A DNA stretch of 64,000 bases from Phaseolus vulgaris (GCF_000499845.2 NC_023751.2:29917475-29981474); one strand, 5' to 3'; positions 15,030 to 26,960 are shown, counted from the stretch's first letter. Notes: a model not told the origin generated them from the letters alone. Numbers and translations are program-made.

Positions 15030-15560
15030 ACTTATACAAATTGAAAAGTTCAACGAATGATATTGAGTAAAATAATTTTAGTTAATGTTGGTAGAAAATT
15101 TTCTCATTTAACACCACTAAAAATAATTCTTAACGAACTATTAACAAAAACAATAACATTAGTGTCATTTAAAAAAAATAATTATGACAAAAATATCAAT
15201 TGAAAAAATATAGTTTACATAAAAAAAAAGTAACCTCCGTCTGAAAAAATCTTAATAATATAAATAAAAACATATTAATATTAATAAAAAAATCTTAATT
15301 CACATCAACTAAAAAAGTAGTCATCACAATGTTAGAAAAAAGTCCTAACTAATGTTAATCAAGAAATAATTTTTACCTACATTGTCCAAAAAATAACTCT
15401 AATCGATTTGATTGAAAAAAAAATCTCGTTGACAACAATTGAAAATAACCTCACATGACATCAATAAAAAAATATAATTGACATCAATCTAAAAACATCA
15501 TAAATGTTGATCAAGAAAGTCTTGACTAACGTTGGTTGGAAAATAACTTTGGTCTAATGT
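15030..15560. repeat. Degenerate repeat with recurring 'AATGTTGGTC'-like units
   Basis: Phrases such as TTAATGTTGGTAGAAAA, TAATGTTAATCAAGAAA, AACGTTGGTTGGAAAATAAC and TAATGTTGGTCGAC recur every 40-120 bp amid A-rich text. This resembles subterminal repeats of a CACTA-like or similar DNA transposon, but no ends are visible. Confidence 0.35.
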
Positions 15561-15689
15561 TGGTCGACTTCTTGCACTATTTATGTCATGACAATACATT
15601 CAACTTCAATGATTGATAAAGTTATTACTTTCTATAGACCATTTTTCCAACAAATAGGAGTGTCATATGTAGTAAACACAATTCGTGAG

Positions 15690-17150
15690 AGATTTTCTAC
15701 AAATCCTTCTATCGAAGTGTCTCTGACATTACTTCTAGCACCACCATAGAGTAAAACACTTCCAAGGGACCCTTTAAAGAATCCAAGTATCCATTTAAGA
15801 TCTTGCTAGTGAGCTCAACCAAGTTTGACATGAACATGGTTATAACACCCACAATATAAGTTATGTCGAGGCGAGTGCAAAACCATTTCATACATTATAG
15901 AATGAACACTATTTACATATGGAATACCATCCATATAATCTTGTTCCTCTAGTGTCTTAAGAGACTATTCAACACTCAAGTTGAAATACGAAGAAAATGT
16001 ATATATACATGGTTCAAGTTTGACATACCAAACTAGTCAATAATTTTTCTAAGGTAAGTATCCTAAGATATATGAACGTTTTAGATCATGTCTTTTAATA
16101 ATCTCAATCCCCAAAATCTTTTTAGTAGCTCCAAGATCCTTGATATCAAACTTTGTTTAATTTAGCTTTAACCTTCTTGGCCTTAGGTGTATCATTGCTA
16201 ACTATCAAAATGTTATCTACATACAACAATAGTATTATGAAGCGATCTTCTGCTAACTATTTGTTTAATTCAACATTAATCTCCTTAACCTTAAGCTTAC
16301 TATTGATGATTATCATAATGTGATCAACATTTTTTTTTATCAGCATGTGATCAACATATAACAACAATATTGTGGAGTAATTTTCTGCTATAAACTTGAA
16401 GTAGATGCAAGTATGGTACTTGCTTATATCAAAATCAATGTCTATAATGAACTCGCCAAACCTCTTTGTTCCATTTTCTTGGGAATTGTTTTAGAATATA
16501 TAAAAATCTAGTTGATTTACGAATATAATTCTTTTTGTCCGGTGCCTCAAATCCTTCTCGTTGTTTCATATAAATTATCTTTTTGAGAATGCCTTGATTA
16601 GATTTCCTCAGGAGTTTACATATCAAGAGTTGAAGGACATTTGTTTATCAAACATGGAATAATAGTATTATCTTCAAGACTTTAGTAGTTAGCAACATAT
16701 ATATCAAAATTCTATAATGGTTTTATTGGATCTCTCATCTAGACAATTATTGTTAGGAGTCCTAGTTATAGTTTGACGTCCCACTATGTCATTTTTCTTA
16801 CAAAAGTTAGTCAACATTTATAAACAAAAGTCAAGATTATTATAAGATATGAACCTCTTCACCAACTTACTAATTTGATTCTTTATCATATGCTTTCAGC
16901 TTTTCTTGAAGGTTTTATCTTTGGTCTTTTAAGGATAAACTCATAAATTGAGTAATCATTTTCTATCAATAAAAAGCATATGACTTTAGAGTATGATGAA
17001 GTTATATATGTTCTCCACAAATAAACATGAATATGTTCATGAATATCCTTTGTTCTTTTGTTGTCCTATGTTGAATTAGACTCTGCAAGCTTTTTCTCAT
17101 ACACAATGTCCACATCAAACAAGCGTTCAATTAAAAAAGAAGTTAATGAA
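15690..17150 (-). mobile_element. Decayed Ty1/copia retrotransposon pol fragment
   Basis: Minus-strand frames, broken by many stops, match copia polyprotein pieces. Near 15709-15891 is the region after reverse transcriptase (CTRLDITYIVGVITMFMSN, then LKG). At 16170-16205 is the RT active-site block, read as LLLYVDN with the second catalytic Asp replaced by Asn. At 16435-16626 are RT fingers (IYMKQREGFEAP and LKQFPRKW). At 16880-17060 are integrase-like fragments. The order on the minus strand, IN then RT then RNase H side, is the copia order. Around 16250-16400 the RT-region text is partly duplicated. No LTRs are recognisable. The element is non-functional and old. Confidence 0.75.
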
Positions 17151-17407
17151 AATTATCTAGTAAACAAACCAAAAAATATAAATATGTGAAAAATATTAGA
17201 GAAAAACCTCTCTCATAAAAATAATAGTTTAAAAAGATACATACGGTAATTTCTAGAATAACTTATTCTAGAGTAGAAAAGAAATAAGAAGGTGGGCTAG
17301 TGATAAGTGTGAAAATTACATGTTTATAACCTTGTTTAAGGTTCTTATTTCTTGTTCATTTGGTTACATGCTTCTAAGCACTCCAATTTTTTTGGTGGAA
17401 ATATATA

Positions 17408-17897
17408 TGTACCGGTAAGAGCCGTACGACTGATATCATGTCTCGGTCCTCATCACTGGGCCGACTGAGATCGTGGCCCACATCAATGGGCCAACCGACA
17501 GAACAAATCTAGTTACACTCAAGCAGGATTAATCAAGCTAATCCGCGATTAAGAACTAGGTAATGCATCCCTAAACACGGTCCAACTCCCTAACCTGACC
17601 CAATAAGGAAAGCCCACCAAAGGTAATATAAATAGCCCACATTCCAATGTTCAGGTACGTCATCATCTACATTGCCCTGACAACCGAGCGTCGAACACCT
17701 TTATTGACTTGAGCGTCGGAGTGCCTGAGTCTGGACTATGAGAAGACCGAGAAGTGAGACGAGTGAGGAAGAGTCAGGAGCTTGCAAGAAAGAAAGCTAA
17801 AGTACAATCCGACCGATTGAAGGTAAATCCGACCGATTGAAGGTAGAAGAGGATTCCTCTCAATAGTTTTCTGAACTCCAACCCTGTTCGAGAACAA
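17408..17897 (+). mobile_element. Ty3/gypsy-type LTR fragment ending at a primer-binding-site remnant
   Basis: This roughly 490-bp stretch is clearly less AT-rich than its surroundings. It starts near TGTACCGGTAAGAGCC. It contains a TATA-like AATATAAATAGCCCAC and the phrase TTGACTTGAGCGTCGGAG, typical of R-region sequence in plant gypsy LTRs. It ends GAGAACA followed by ATTGACGCCAC, which resembles the start of a gypsy internal region with a primer-binding site. The short direct duplication AATCCGACCGATTGAAGGTA lies inside it. No gag or pol follows, so this is a truncated 5' end or a rearranged solo LTR. Confidence 0.6.
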
Positions 17898-19003
17898 TTG
17901 ACGCCACTATTTTGCTTTTATAAGATTTTCCTTATGTCTATATAGAAAGGAGGAGTCCAAGACAATGCAAGTGAATAGGAGAAGCAGTTAATGAATAGAA
18001 GAAGAATTTCATTACCACCATCAATCCGCTAAGTAAAGAAGAAAAGCATTAGGCAATTTACTAATTCAGCAGATGAGATGTGTGCTAAAAAATCTTCTTC
18101 ATACACTGAGAGAATTTGGACGAATATGAGACAGCAACAACTTTATATAGAAAACATAAATTTAAAGAATATACTAATAAATTTTTAGTATTAATTAAAT
18201 TAAAACTAATTACTCTATTAGAGTATTAATAATATACCAGTTAATATAGTGCTGCTAATAAATTAAATCCATTGATATTTTAATTAGAAGTTTAAATTGT
18301 TTTTCATTTTAGAAATAACTAACGAAATTCTAAAACTAATTCGGTGTATTAAAAACATTTCTCGTTTAAAATTTCTTATTTTTAGAAATATATTTTTCTG
18401 TTTATTATTTTATAATTTTAAATTCTTGTTCAGTTTAATTATTCTGGCAAAAGGTGGGGTTGGATAATTGTTGTACAAAGAATATGGTATACTGTGGGGA
18501 AATATTCTTCCAGCAGAGTATATTAACAACAAGTTGGTAAACTTTCTCGATTTTAAAAATTAGAACGGACTCAAAACGTATTCTAAAAGTAATAGGTTTT
18601 TGTTTTTAATGAATTTTAGTCAATATAAATTTATGACAGAATATTATTAGTATATAAAATATTTTTACTTTAATTAATTTTTTTATGTATCTATAATAAT
18701 TTCATATTATTATTTAATTTATTATTTAATGATCGAGATTAAGAGTTTAAGATTTAAGGTTGAATGTTTAAGATTAGATCATCAGGTATTTTGTAAGATA
18801 TTTTGTAAGATCAGATAAAGTTATGATGAAATTTCGAATTCAAATAAGGAAGATATTTAAGTAGATTGTTTATATTTTTAAAAGTGTATTTTGAAAAATA
18901 TAAATAAATGTAAAGAAGTGAAAAAGAGAATTGTTTAAAATAAAATAAATTTTAATTTGATTTAAAAGTTAAAATAAAGAAGGAATAAGTTGTATATAGA
19001 TAA
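17898..19003. other. Intergenic AT-rich sequence upstream of the SPX gene
   Basis: No gene or clear repeat was recognised. AT content rises towards 18.6-18.9 kb. Confidence 0.4.
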
Positions 19004-19060
19004 TTGAAGAAGGAGGTTGGAGAAGAAGGGAATAAAACCCTAAATATACTTATTCTTATT

Positions 19061-19088
19061 GGATATCCAAAAACAGAGAGGAATATTC
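19061..19088 (+). promoter_or_regulatory. Two P1BS phosphate-response sites
   Basis: GGATATCC (19061-19068) and GAATATTC (19081-19088) both fit GNATATNC, the palindromic site bound by the MYB-CC factor PHR1. They are 12 bp apart, about 160-185 bp before the start codon of an SPX gene. SPX1-type genes are well-known PHR1 targets induced by phosphate starvation. An AAACCCTAA telo-box lies just upstream near 19036. The sites are seen directly; their use is inferred. Confidence 0.7.
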
Positions 19089-19246
19089 TCTTTCTCGCTA
19101 CCCTTATACCAGTCACACAATTCCTCTTCCCACTTTCTCTCTTTTTAACCCCACAATTTCATTCTTCACCACACTCACTTTCTTCCCTTCCCATTCTCCT
19201 AGCTTTATCACCTTCCTTACTTTTTCTTCAATTTCTCAACGGAATC

Positions 19247-21799
19247 ATGAAATTCGGAAAGAGTCTCAGCAACCAGATCGAGAAAACACTGCCTCAATGG
19301 CGCGACAAGTTTCTCTCCTACAAGGAACTCAAGAAGAAGCTCAAACTCGTCGAAGCCGCCCCCAAATCCTCCGAGGAACGCCTCGCCAAACGCCCTAGGC
19401 TCCATGCGGAAATGTCCATCGAGGAAACCGACTTCAGGAACTCGCTCGAACAAGAACTCCACAAATTCAACACCTTCTTCGAGGAGAAAGAGGAAGAGTG
19501 CATCATCAAATTGAAGGTTTCTACCGTTCATTCATCACTCATTAGTATTTTCATTTTCTAAGAACTCTTCTCAAATTATCTATTATATCATTTATTTTCT
19601 GTAAAATACTTCCATTAATATCAATTGTAAAATAGTATAATAGAAACTATTAACAAGTTGATCTTCTAGCGTAAATTCTACTAAAAGCTTTGGAATCTGA
19701 TGCGAATATATCAAGCATAGACCGTTATGTTATTAATAAATAAAAGTCTGTTAATTGTTATTGATTTTTTTTTTTGTATTTGATGAGGATAATATTAATC
19801 ATTAAAAATATTTGAAGTTTAATTTTATAAATTTACTGGACTTATAAAATTAAAGTGTTTTTTAAAGAATTTTATTTAAACTTTATGTAACTTATTTAAA
19901 TTATTTTTTTTTATAAATATTAGTTTTATTCATACTGATATTTTATATCGCAATTTTTATAAATTAATGAAACCTATACATATTCTGCATAAATTGCATG
20001 TTATAAGAAATTTTTTACCTCATAATAACATGGTTTTTTAGTTATAGTAGGTAAAGGACACCTATTTAGGTAAAAAAATTATATTTATATTTTTTAAAAG
20101 AAAAAAAAATGAAATTTGTATCTAAATTAAAAAATAATTTCCAAAATAAGTTAATATATTTTTTATAAACAAATTTTAAATTATTAAAAAGTATTCTATT
20201 TTTGTTTTCTAGAGATGAAAATGTTTATGGAGAAGTTTACAGAAAAATACCTTAAAAATGAGTTTTTATGCCTTATTAAGGCAGAACTATTACTTGGAGT
20301 ATTAGTGGGTTGAACCTCATTAACACTCAATCCAATTCAACTCAGTTTGTGACTTGAGTTGAATTTGTTTAGGGTACTTAATTAGAATAGGATTGAATAA
20401 CAAATCCATGAATTTTAAACTCAATCAACCCAATTTAACTCAATCTACATATATAATAAAAAAATTATTTGTCAAATAAAAGAAAATAAATCTGATCTAA
20501 TGTAGTCCAGTTAAATTTAATTGAGTTGAATTGAAAATTTGGCAGCACCTATGCTCCTAGTTATTCTTAACCTTTAGCTTAATAAAGAACCCCTAAATTT
20601 GGTGCGCAATTAACAGTCAGTTGTGGTTGAAATGTGCAGGAGCTACAAGATAGGGTGGTCAAAGTAAAAGATTCTAATGAGCAGTTAATGGAAATTCGGA
20701 AGGAAATTGTGGATTTCCATGGAGAGATGGTCCTGCTCGAAAACTACAGTGCTCTTAACTACACAGGTACTTTCAACTTTTGACATATTAATGTTGTGTT
20801 TTTAAATAAGATTGCCTACAATAGGCACTGTTTTTTGACATCTGAACTGAAGCATGCTATGTAACTTACGGTGTGACTAAATGCAATAGAAAGTGTAGTA
20901 TATTAGAAGAAGGGTTTCATTTCAGATGTGCGAATATTTTGAACCAAAAGAAACACATTTCGAAATATCAAGCATAATTTTCATAGAGGATTAATCAGAT
21001 TAAAACTATATCTTTCGACTGATTTTGAGTTGAACATTTTGGTAAACCCAATGGTGGAGTAAATTAATTACAATAACGAATTCCACAATTATTCCCGCAT
21101 AAAATTTACGAAGATCACATCACCTAAAAGCAAAAGGGCACAACAATTGAACATACCAAATTGATATTTCGCCCTTTAAAGTTCAGACATGGTCCTATAA
21201 CCAAAGACATATACAACCCAGATGTTTTATTGGGGGATAAGAACTGTTGCTTTATAGTGATATGTCTTGTTTTTAGTCCAAAGTATTTTCTGCTAAATTG
21301 CAGCTTGATTTGCCTAAGATTCACATCCAACGCTTCAATTTTGTGTACAGGACTAGTGAAAATACTAAAGAAGTATGACAAGAGAACTGGTGCCCTCATT
21401 CGCTTGCCTTTCATTCAGAAGGTCTTGCAACAGCCTTTCTTCACCACTGACCTGCTCTACAAACTTGTGAAGGAGTGTGAAACAATGCTGGATCACCTTT
21501 TTCCGGTGAATGATCCCTCGATTTCCGGGGAGGCAACTCCCCAAGCTGAGGGGTGTGATGCTTCAACTTCAACCAGCAAAACGAATGATGATCTTCTGAT
21601 GCCTAAGGAGTTTGCAGCAGCCAACCAGCACATTGATGAGAGCCTCTATATGAAGAGTACCATTACAGCTTTACATGTTTTGCAGGAAATTAGAAAGGGA
21701 AGCTCAACAGTAAGCATGTTTTCATTGCCACCGCTGCAGATGAGTGGTTTGGAAGAAACATGGAACAAAATCCCTATTCTGGAACAGACAGCCAAGTAA
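19247..21799 (+). CDS. SPX-domain protein (SPX1/2-like phosphate-status sensor)
   Basis: Exons 19247-19516, 20640-20766 and 21351-21799 give 281 residues. The donors are GTTTCT and GTACTT, the acceptors GTGCAG and TACAG. The SPX domain starts at residue 1 (MKFGKSLSNQIEKTLPQWRD, then FLSYKELKKKLK) and runs past KYDKRTGA. The lysine-rich patch KILKKYDK and the N-terminal Lys/Tyr are the residues known in this family to bind inositol pyrophosphates. A basic LAKRPRL near residue 46 could serve nuclear import. The tail after the domain (TSTSKTNDDLLMPKE, LQEIRKGSST and SMFSLPPLQ) has no added domain such as EXS, RING or MFS. That places it with small stand-alone SPX proteins, which hold PHR factors inactive when phosphate is plentiful. 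The two P1BS sites upstream fit negative feedback. The upstream in-frame reading from 19004 is taken as 5'UTR because the domain begins exactly at this ATG. Confidence 0.94.
19517..20639 (+). other. SPX gene intron 1, AT-rich with a possible small insertion
   Basis: A 1,123-bp intron. At about 20300-20560 it holds self-complementary phrases (AATCCAATTCAACTCAG, TTGAGTTGAATTTG and ATTGAGTTGAATTGAA) that look like the ends of a degraded non-autonomous transposon. Boundaries are not resolved. Confidence 0.4.
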
Positions 21800-22300
21800 T
21801 TTTCTGCACTGGATTACATTAGAGGATACAAGACTAGTTAGTGGGAACAGAGTTCAACCTTTTTTTTTTCATTTCAAAATCCAGTGCCTCAGTTGTAACG
21901 CAGATAACAAACAACACGGATGTAAAATGCTGAAGATAGTGAAAATATTGACACAAGAATTATAGACTCATCTGAAAGAACAAAAACCTTCTCGAACTAT
22001 GATCATGTGCAAAAAAATGTATCTATACTTGAAGCTCACTTACAAAACACTTTATACGCACACATGTCTCATAGTTGGTCAGAATTCCTTAAATTTGGCC
22101 CTGTAGTAATAAAACATAAAGTTGATAGAAGCTGTGGTGTTTTCACATTTTGCTACTCTCTCAAAAATAAAAGATAATAAAAAAAAATATACATATATGG
22201 ACAAGATAATTTTGGAATCTTGTCGTCCTTAATCTCAATAAAGTCATATGATTTACAATTTGAAATAATGACAAAATATATAGATATGAGGTATTGATAA
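21800..22300 (+). other. SPX gene 3'UTR and flank
   Basis: Sequence after the TAA stop with no coding signal. The copia element's left LTR begins around 22.3 kb or somewhat earlier. Confidence 0.4.
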
Positions 22301-22383
22301 ATATCAAATTAAACATAATATGACAATTAAAATCAGTAAAATAAACATGAAAGTTTCATAAAATAACTACACTCATCTCCCCC

Positions 22384-22605
22384 TCAAAAGTTGGTGAATA
22401 AGCGTTGCAAGTTGTCCTTATATGATGTGCAAATCATGTCGTTGTCAACCTTCTCTTTAGTAAAATATTTGTCCACTTCGATATGTTTGATTTTGTCATG
22501 TAGTATTGGATTATGAGATATGTTAATTGTATATTTGTTGTCACAATATAGCTTTATAGGTCCATCCACTTTATCTTCAAGTATTTTAGTATAATTTTTA
22601 GCCAT
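22384..22605 (-). pseudogene. Copia RNase H domain remnant
   Basis: A 73-codon open frame ends at a stop next to the polypurine tract. It carries the copia RNase H block YCDNKYTINISHNP and HIEVDKYFTKEKVD. The family continues upstream through a long polyprotein, but here the frame is broken before 22610. Confidence 0.8.
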
Positions 22606-22810
22606 AATAGCTCATATATCCCTTGAGTCATTGCTCAAAATTCTGCTTTAGCATTATACCTGGCTACCACACTTTGCTTCTTACTTTTCCAAGTTATCAA
22701 ATTTTCGCCAAGGAAAGTGCAATATCCAATAGTTAATCTTCCATCAACAATTGAACTTGCATAATCAACATCAGTATATGTTTTAAGACTGACATTCCTG
22801 TTTCTTTAGA

Positions 22811-23007
22811 ACAAAATTCCTCTTGTAAATGTGTTTCTTTTGTACAAAATTTATCTTGTAAATGTGTTTCTTTTGTACAAAATTTCTCTTGTAAATGTGT
22901 TTCTTTTGAACAAAATTTCTCTTGTAAATGTGTTTTTTTTTAGCAAAATTTCTCTTGTAAATGTGTTTCTTTTGAACAAAATTCTTCTTGTAAATGTGTT
23001 TCTTTTG
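22811..23007. repeat. 33-bp minisatellite, six units
   Basis: Six head-to-tail copies of about 33 bp occur, with the core CTTGTAAATGTGTTTCTTTT followed by GWACAAAATTTCT. Units differ at a few sites, and one has an expanded T run near 22935. The length is a multiple of three and the minus strand stays open, giving an 11-residue repeat (KRNTFTREILF). It lies between the RNase H and RT parts of the copia element, so it arose by expansion inside retrotransposon sequence. Confidence 0.85.
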
Positions 23008-24341
23008 GTTGATGCATAAACTAACTTACTCAACTCATAGCAAAAGCAATATAAAGTCTAGTGCAAGATAAATAAATAAGTCTTCCTAGAAGCCTTTGAT
23101 ACATTTCTTTATCAACAACCACACCATCCCTTTCATTTCCCAACTTTGTATTTGGATCAATTGTTGTGCTTGTTGGTTTGTAGGCCATTTTACATGTTTC
23201 TTGCAGCAAATCAGTAATATACTTTTGTTGAGATATAAAAATCTCTTTCTTAGAGTAAGCAAGTTCAATTCCAAGGAAATATTTTAATTTCCCTAAGGTC
23301 TTAATTTAAAATTCCCAAGCTAGAAACTAACTTAATCTTTGTTGTTTCGGTTCATCATTACCAGTCACAATAATATCATCTGCATATACTAACAAAATTG
23401 ATACTCTCATGAATCATAATACTTAATAAACAAAGTATGACCTTATTGACTCTGTTTGCATCTTTTACATCAAATTGTTGCAATCATGGTTTACTGCCAA
23501 GGATAAAATAACTCTGATTGTGTTCATTTTTGCAACTGGTGTAAAAGTCTTCAAGTAATCCACTCCACATGTTTGAGTGAATCCTTTTAATACTAGCCTA
23601 TCCTTGTATATTTCAATAGTTCCATTAACCTTGTACTTTTTTATTGTATATATCCACTTGCATCCAACATGTTCTTACCCAATGGTAGACCAACTTCCAA
23701 GTATTCTTCTTCTTCAATGCCTCCATTTCCAAATCCATGGCTTGTTTCCAAATTTTTTCAATTAATGTCTCAGATACAGAAGAATTTATAGTTGTAGTGT
23801 TTAGGCCTGTGAGAAAGGTTTTATGTGAAAGAGAGAATTTTTCAAAGGATAAGCAGGTTTTATTACAACTCTAGTACCTTTTCTAAAAGCAATTGGAAAA
23901 TCTATATTTGCTATACTGACTCATCACAAGGAAATTTGTCATGGTTAGTGGATTTATTTATCTCCTGTAATGGTAAAGGGTTGAACTCTTGGACATGTGC
24001 AAATTCTGGAATAACCTTTCTCTATGATGTGGTCTAGCAGAATCTGCAGAATCAACTCTAGGAAGATTTTGATTTACCACTTTTCCCCTCTCAACATGTT
24101 CACTTTTAGTCATTCTTACCCTCTCAACAATTTAAATTTTAGTGGTATTATTTTTTTTGTCTTTCAAAAAATAGATTGGGAAATATAAAATCATCATACT
24201 CATCATCTTCTCTTAAATCCTCCATCTGAAGATGAGGATAGTAAAAATAGTTAACTTGTTCATTGGAAGTGATATCCCTTGAGGCAAAAATAAATAAATT
24301 AGAAGGATGATGAAAACACGTATATTTTTGTGTGACAAAGT

Positions 24342-25147
24342 TGATGGGAAATTCAACACAATAACAATAATATCTCAACAAGAGCAATAAGCAGCGGATA
24401 ACAATTTCCCTAACTTACAAGAATCTGAGGAGCAATAACAAATAATGGTAGCAACACAAAACAACACTTCAAGAAGACACATGAATTTTAACGTGGAGTG
24501 GAAAACCTTCTCAATGTGAGAAGTAAAAACCACGGGCACAAGCCAGTCAATCAAGTTCCACTATGATCAAAATTATGGTTACAAGAGAGTCTCAAATCAC
24601 AGCACAAATTGTGCTCAATAACCAGTCAAATAGCAATACAATAGAGATGAAACAGAGAACAAGAAACCTGAAAAATTCACAAACTATAGTTACCGTACGC
24701 GGTCTATATGTCATTCCAGTGACTTTTGAACAATCCGAACGGTTCAACTGAAGAACCACGAGTTATAAACCTGCTGACAAAATTTCAGCCCGATCCAACG
24801 GTGGACAAAACAGCAGCAGCAATCCAAAAATTCCCGTCCTCAAAAGAAACGCTGAAAACGATGCTGCAGTGTGAGATGAATTTCTCTCTGCTAAACCAAT
24901 TTATGCAAGATCCGAACGGTCAGATTTAAGTCAAACAAAGTATGAACATGATCACAAAATTTCAGCCCGATCCAACAGTGAAAAAAGTGTCGGTGGCGGC
25001 CGGAAGTTGCTGAGCAAAACTTTCTCTCTCTTTAATCTTTTCTGTCTCTTTTTTCTCACTGTCTGTGTTTGCTGCTGGCTATCACACTGTTTGAAAAATC
25101 CTAAAGGTTAATATTGGACTGACATAGGAAGTGAGCCCAACCCAACA
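24342..25147. mobile_element. Solo LTR inserted in the copia integrase region
   Basis: On the plus strand it starts TGATGGG and ends CCCAACA, with a perfect 5-bp target duplication AAAGT on both sides (24337-24341 and 25148-25152). The copia integrase reading breaks at LGY on one side and resumes at YTCFHHPS on the other, exactly across this 806-bp block. It has no coding domain. A phrase pair ACGTGGAGTGGAAAACC and AAAAACCACGGGC is of a kind common in plant copia LTRs. A phrase, ATCCGAACGGT, and AAAATTTCAGCCCGATCCAAC both occur twice about 180 bp apart. The orientation is unclear. Confidence 0.75.
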
Positions 25148-26251
25148 AAAGTACCCTAAGAAAATACATTTAAGTGCCCTTGGATAAATTTTTTCTCTTT
25201 GTTGTTTATGAAAATGGACAAAAGAAACACAACCAAATATTCTAGGAGGAAGGTTTTGAGAATGATTTATACGAGGATAAATGAGTGGAGTACCTTCATT
25301 AGACTTTTTATTTGTAAAATAGTAGAGAATAACCTGCTAATTAAATAAGTGGCAGTGAGAATGACTTCCCCCAAAAATCATTTTGGAACATTATTTTGAA
25401 AGAGAGGTTCTCTAGTTTGTTCTAAAAGATGTCCATTTTTCTGTTCAACAACTCCAATTTTGTTGGAGTATATACATGAGGATTAATGAATTATCTCTTC
25501 CTTTTAAAAAAAATAGTTTAATGTATGATTAAAATAATCTTTAGCATTGTCAGGCCTAAGTTTCTTAATAACCATCCTAAACTGATTTATAATTAGAGAC
25601 ACAAATTGCATAACAACATAACCTCATATTTGTTTTTAAGGAGAAGAAGCCATGATAACCTTGTACAATAATCAATGAAAGTAATAAACCATTTAGCTCA
25701 TGAAATATTTTGACATATTAAAGGGATCCCACACATAAGTATGAACCAGATAAAAAAGATTAGAACTTATTTTATTGCAAGTTGGAGGAAACAAAACACA
25801 TTTGGGTTTTCCAATTCACAAACCTCACAATGAAGATTATGCATATTTAAATTTAAATCCTTAAACAAAGAAGGAAACACAAGTTTTATAACACTAAAAG
25901 AAGGATGTCGAAGACAACAACGATATAACTGAACTTTTTCATGGTTATTGAGGATTTAGTCATTAAAGAGTGACTCTTAATAGACTGGTTAAAGTTTCCC
26001 ATATAATAAAGGTCATTCCACTCTTTAGAATATCTAGTCGTCCTCCTTGATTTCTTGTCCTGCAATATATAAGAATTATTATGAAAAATCACATTTCAAA
26101 AGAGATATTTGGTAAGTTTTTGAATGGATATTAGGTTTGTTGACAATTTAGGAACATGTAGGACATTTTTGTGGAATATGGTTGGGTTTACATATCTCCT
26201 TGACCAGCTACAATTATCATGTTTCCATTAGTTATGGAGTTTTTTTGTTAG

Positions 26252-26560
26252 CACTACAAAAAAATTTGTTATCACCTACTAATAATTACCTATTGATTTA
26301 GATCTGTAGATAAATTTGATCTTACCAATGAACTTTACCTACGAATTATTATCCATAGGTAAAATTGAGTTACCATATATAAAATTCATACATAATTTTG
26401 ACAGGTTGGGACAAGAAATTGTTACCTACAAATTTTTACTTATAGATTTTTACCTATGGATATTACTTACACCTACATATTTATCTCTAAGTTACCTACA
26501 AATTCAAATTCATAGATAAGTTACCTACAAATTTAAATTAATAGGTAATTACATTATTAA
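26252..26560. mobile_element. CACTA-like transposon end with subterminal repeats
   Basis: It starts CACTACAAAAAAATTTG, the usual CACTA terminus. About 300 bp dense in the unit TTACCTACAAATT and its complement (ATAGGTAA) follows, as in CACTA subterminal regions. No convincing second terminus is visible; GTTTTTTTGATG near 26693 is a very weak candidate. It lies within the 5' region of the copia element. Confidence 0.55.
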
Positions 26561-26960
26561 TACTGATATTAGTATTATTATTGTTTTTATTATTATTAAT
26601 GTTATTGATAATGTTATTAAATATTATTCATAATTATTAACATTTTGAATATTATTAATAAGATTAACATTTTTGAATATTATGCTCCTTCGTTTTTTTG
26701 ATGTTACTAAGGAATGATCACGATCAGAGGCTCCCAAATCTTAATAAAAATTAAACATAATATGACAAATAAACACATGAAGTTTGCTAAAATAACTTAA
26801 CCCTAATCATAAATTAATTTATAATATTATTGGATCCTTCCGAAATTTTTGGAAGCCTTAATCAATTGATTCCTAGTGCAATGATAAAATGTGACTTCAT
26901 ATACATTTTGGAGAGAAAATAGGTAGAAAGTGCAGTTCTGTAAGGCAAACTAAAGTTGAC

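Larger units (their letters stand above)
22300..26802 (-). mobile_element. Decayed Ty1/copia retrotransposon with later insertions
   Basis: Pieces of the two LTRs survive. 22306-22372 and 26748-26802 share AAATTAAACATAATATGAC, then CATGAA(A)GTTT, then AAATAACT. A minus-strand polypurine tract (GAGGGGGAGATGAG) abuts the left copy at about 22373-22387. Reading right to left on the minus strand: a GAG-pre-integrase piece (25886-26092, ILQDKKSRRT, then LYYMGNFNQ), integrase core (about 25540-25560, LRPDNAKDYFN), integrase end (about 25155-25235, LKCIFLGY), RT (23340-23700, active site VYADDIIVTGND with YADD at 23376-23387) and RNase H (22384-22605, GPIKLYCDNKYTINISHNP). Stops and frameshifts interrupt it. 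A solo LTR, a CACTA-like fragment and a minisatellite lie inside. The element cannot move on its own. Confidence 0.85.

Noticed and set aside
19004..19246. N-terminal extension of the SPX reading frame
   Set aside because: The SPX domain begins exactly at the ATG at 19247. The upstream part is low-complexity Leu/Ser/Phe sequence from a CT-rich leader that also contains the P1BS sites, so it is 5'UTR or promoter.
22831..23019. Plus-strand 62-codon frame rich in 'VNVFLL' repeats
   Set aside because: It is the translation of the 33-bp minisatellite; repeated DNA without stops gives an open frame automatically.
26252..26704. Complete CACTA element ending near 26704
   Set aside because: The proposed right end (GTTTTTTTGATG) matches the left terminus poorly and no 3-bp duplication fits, so only the left end is reported.
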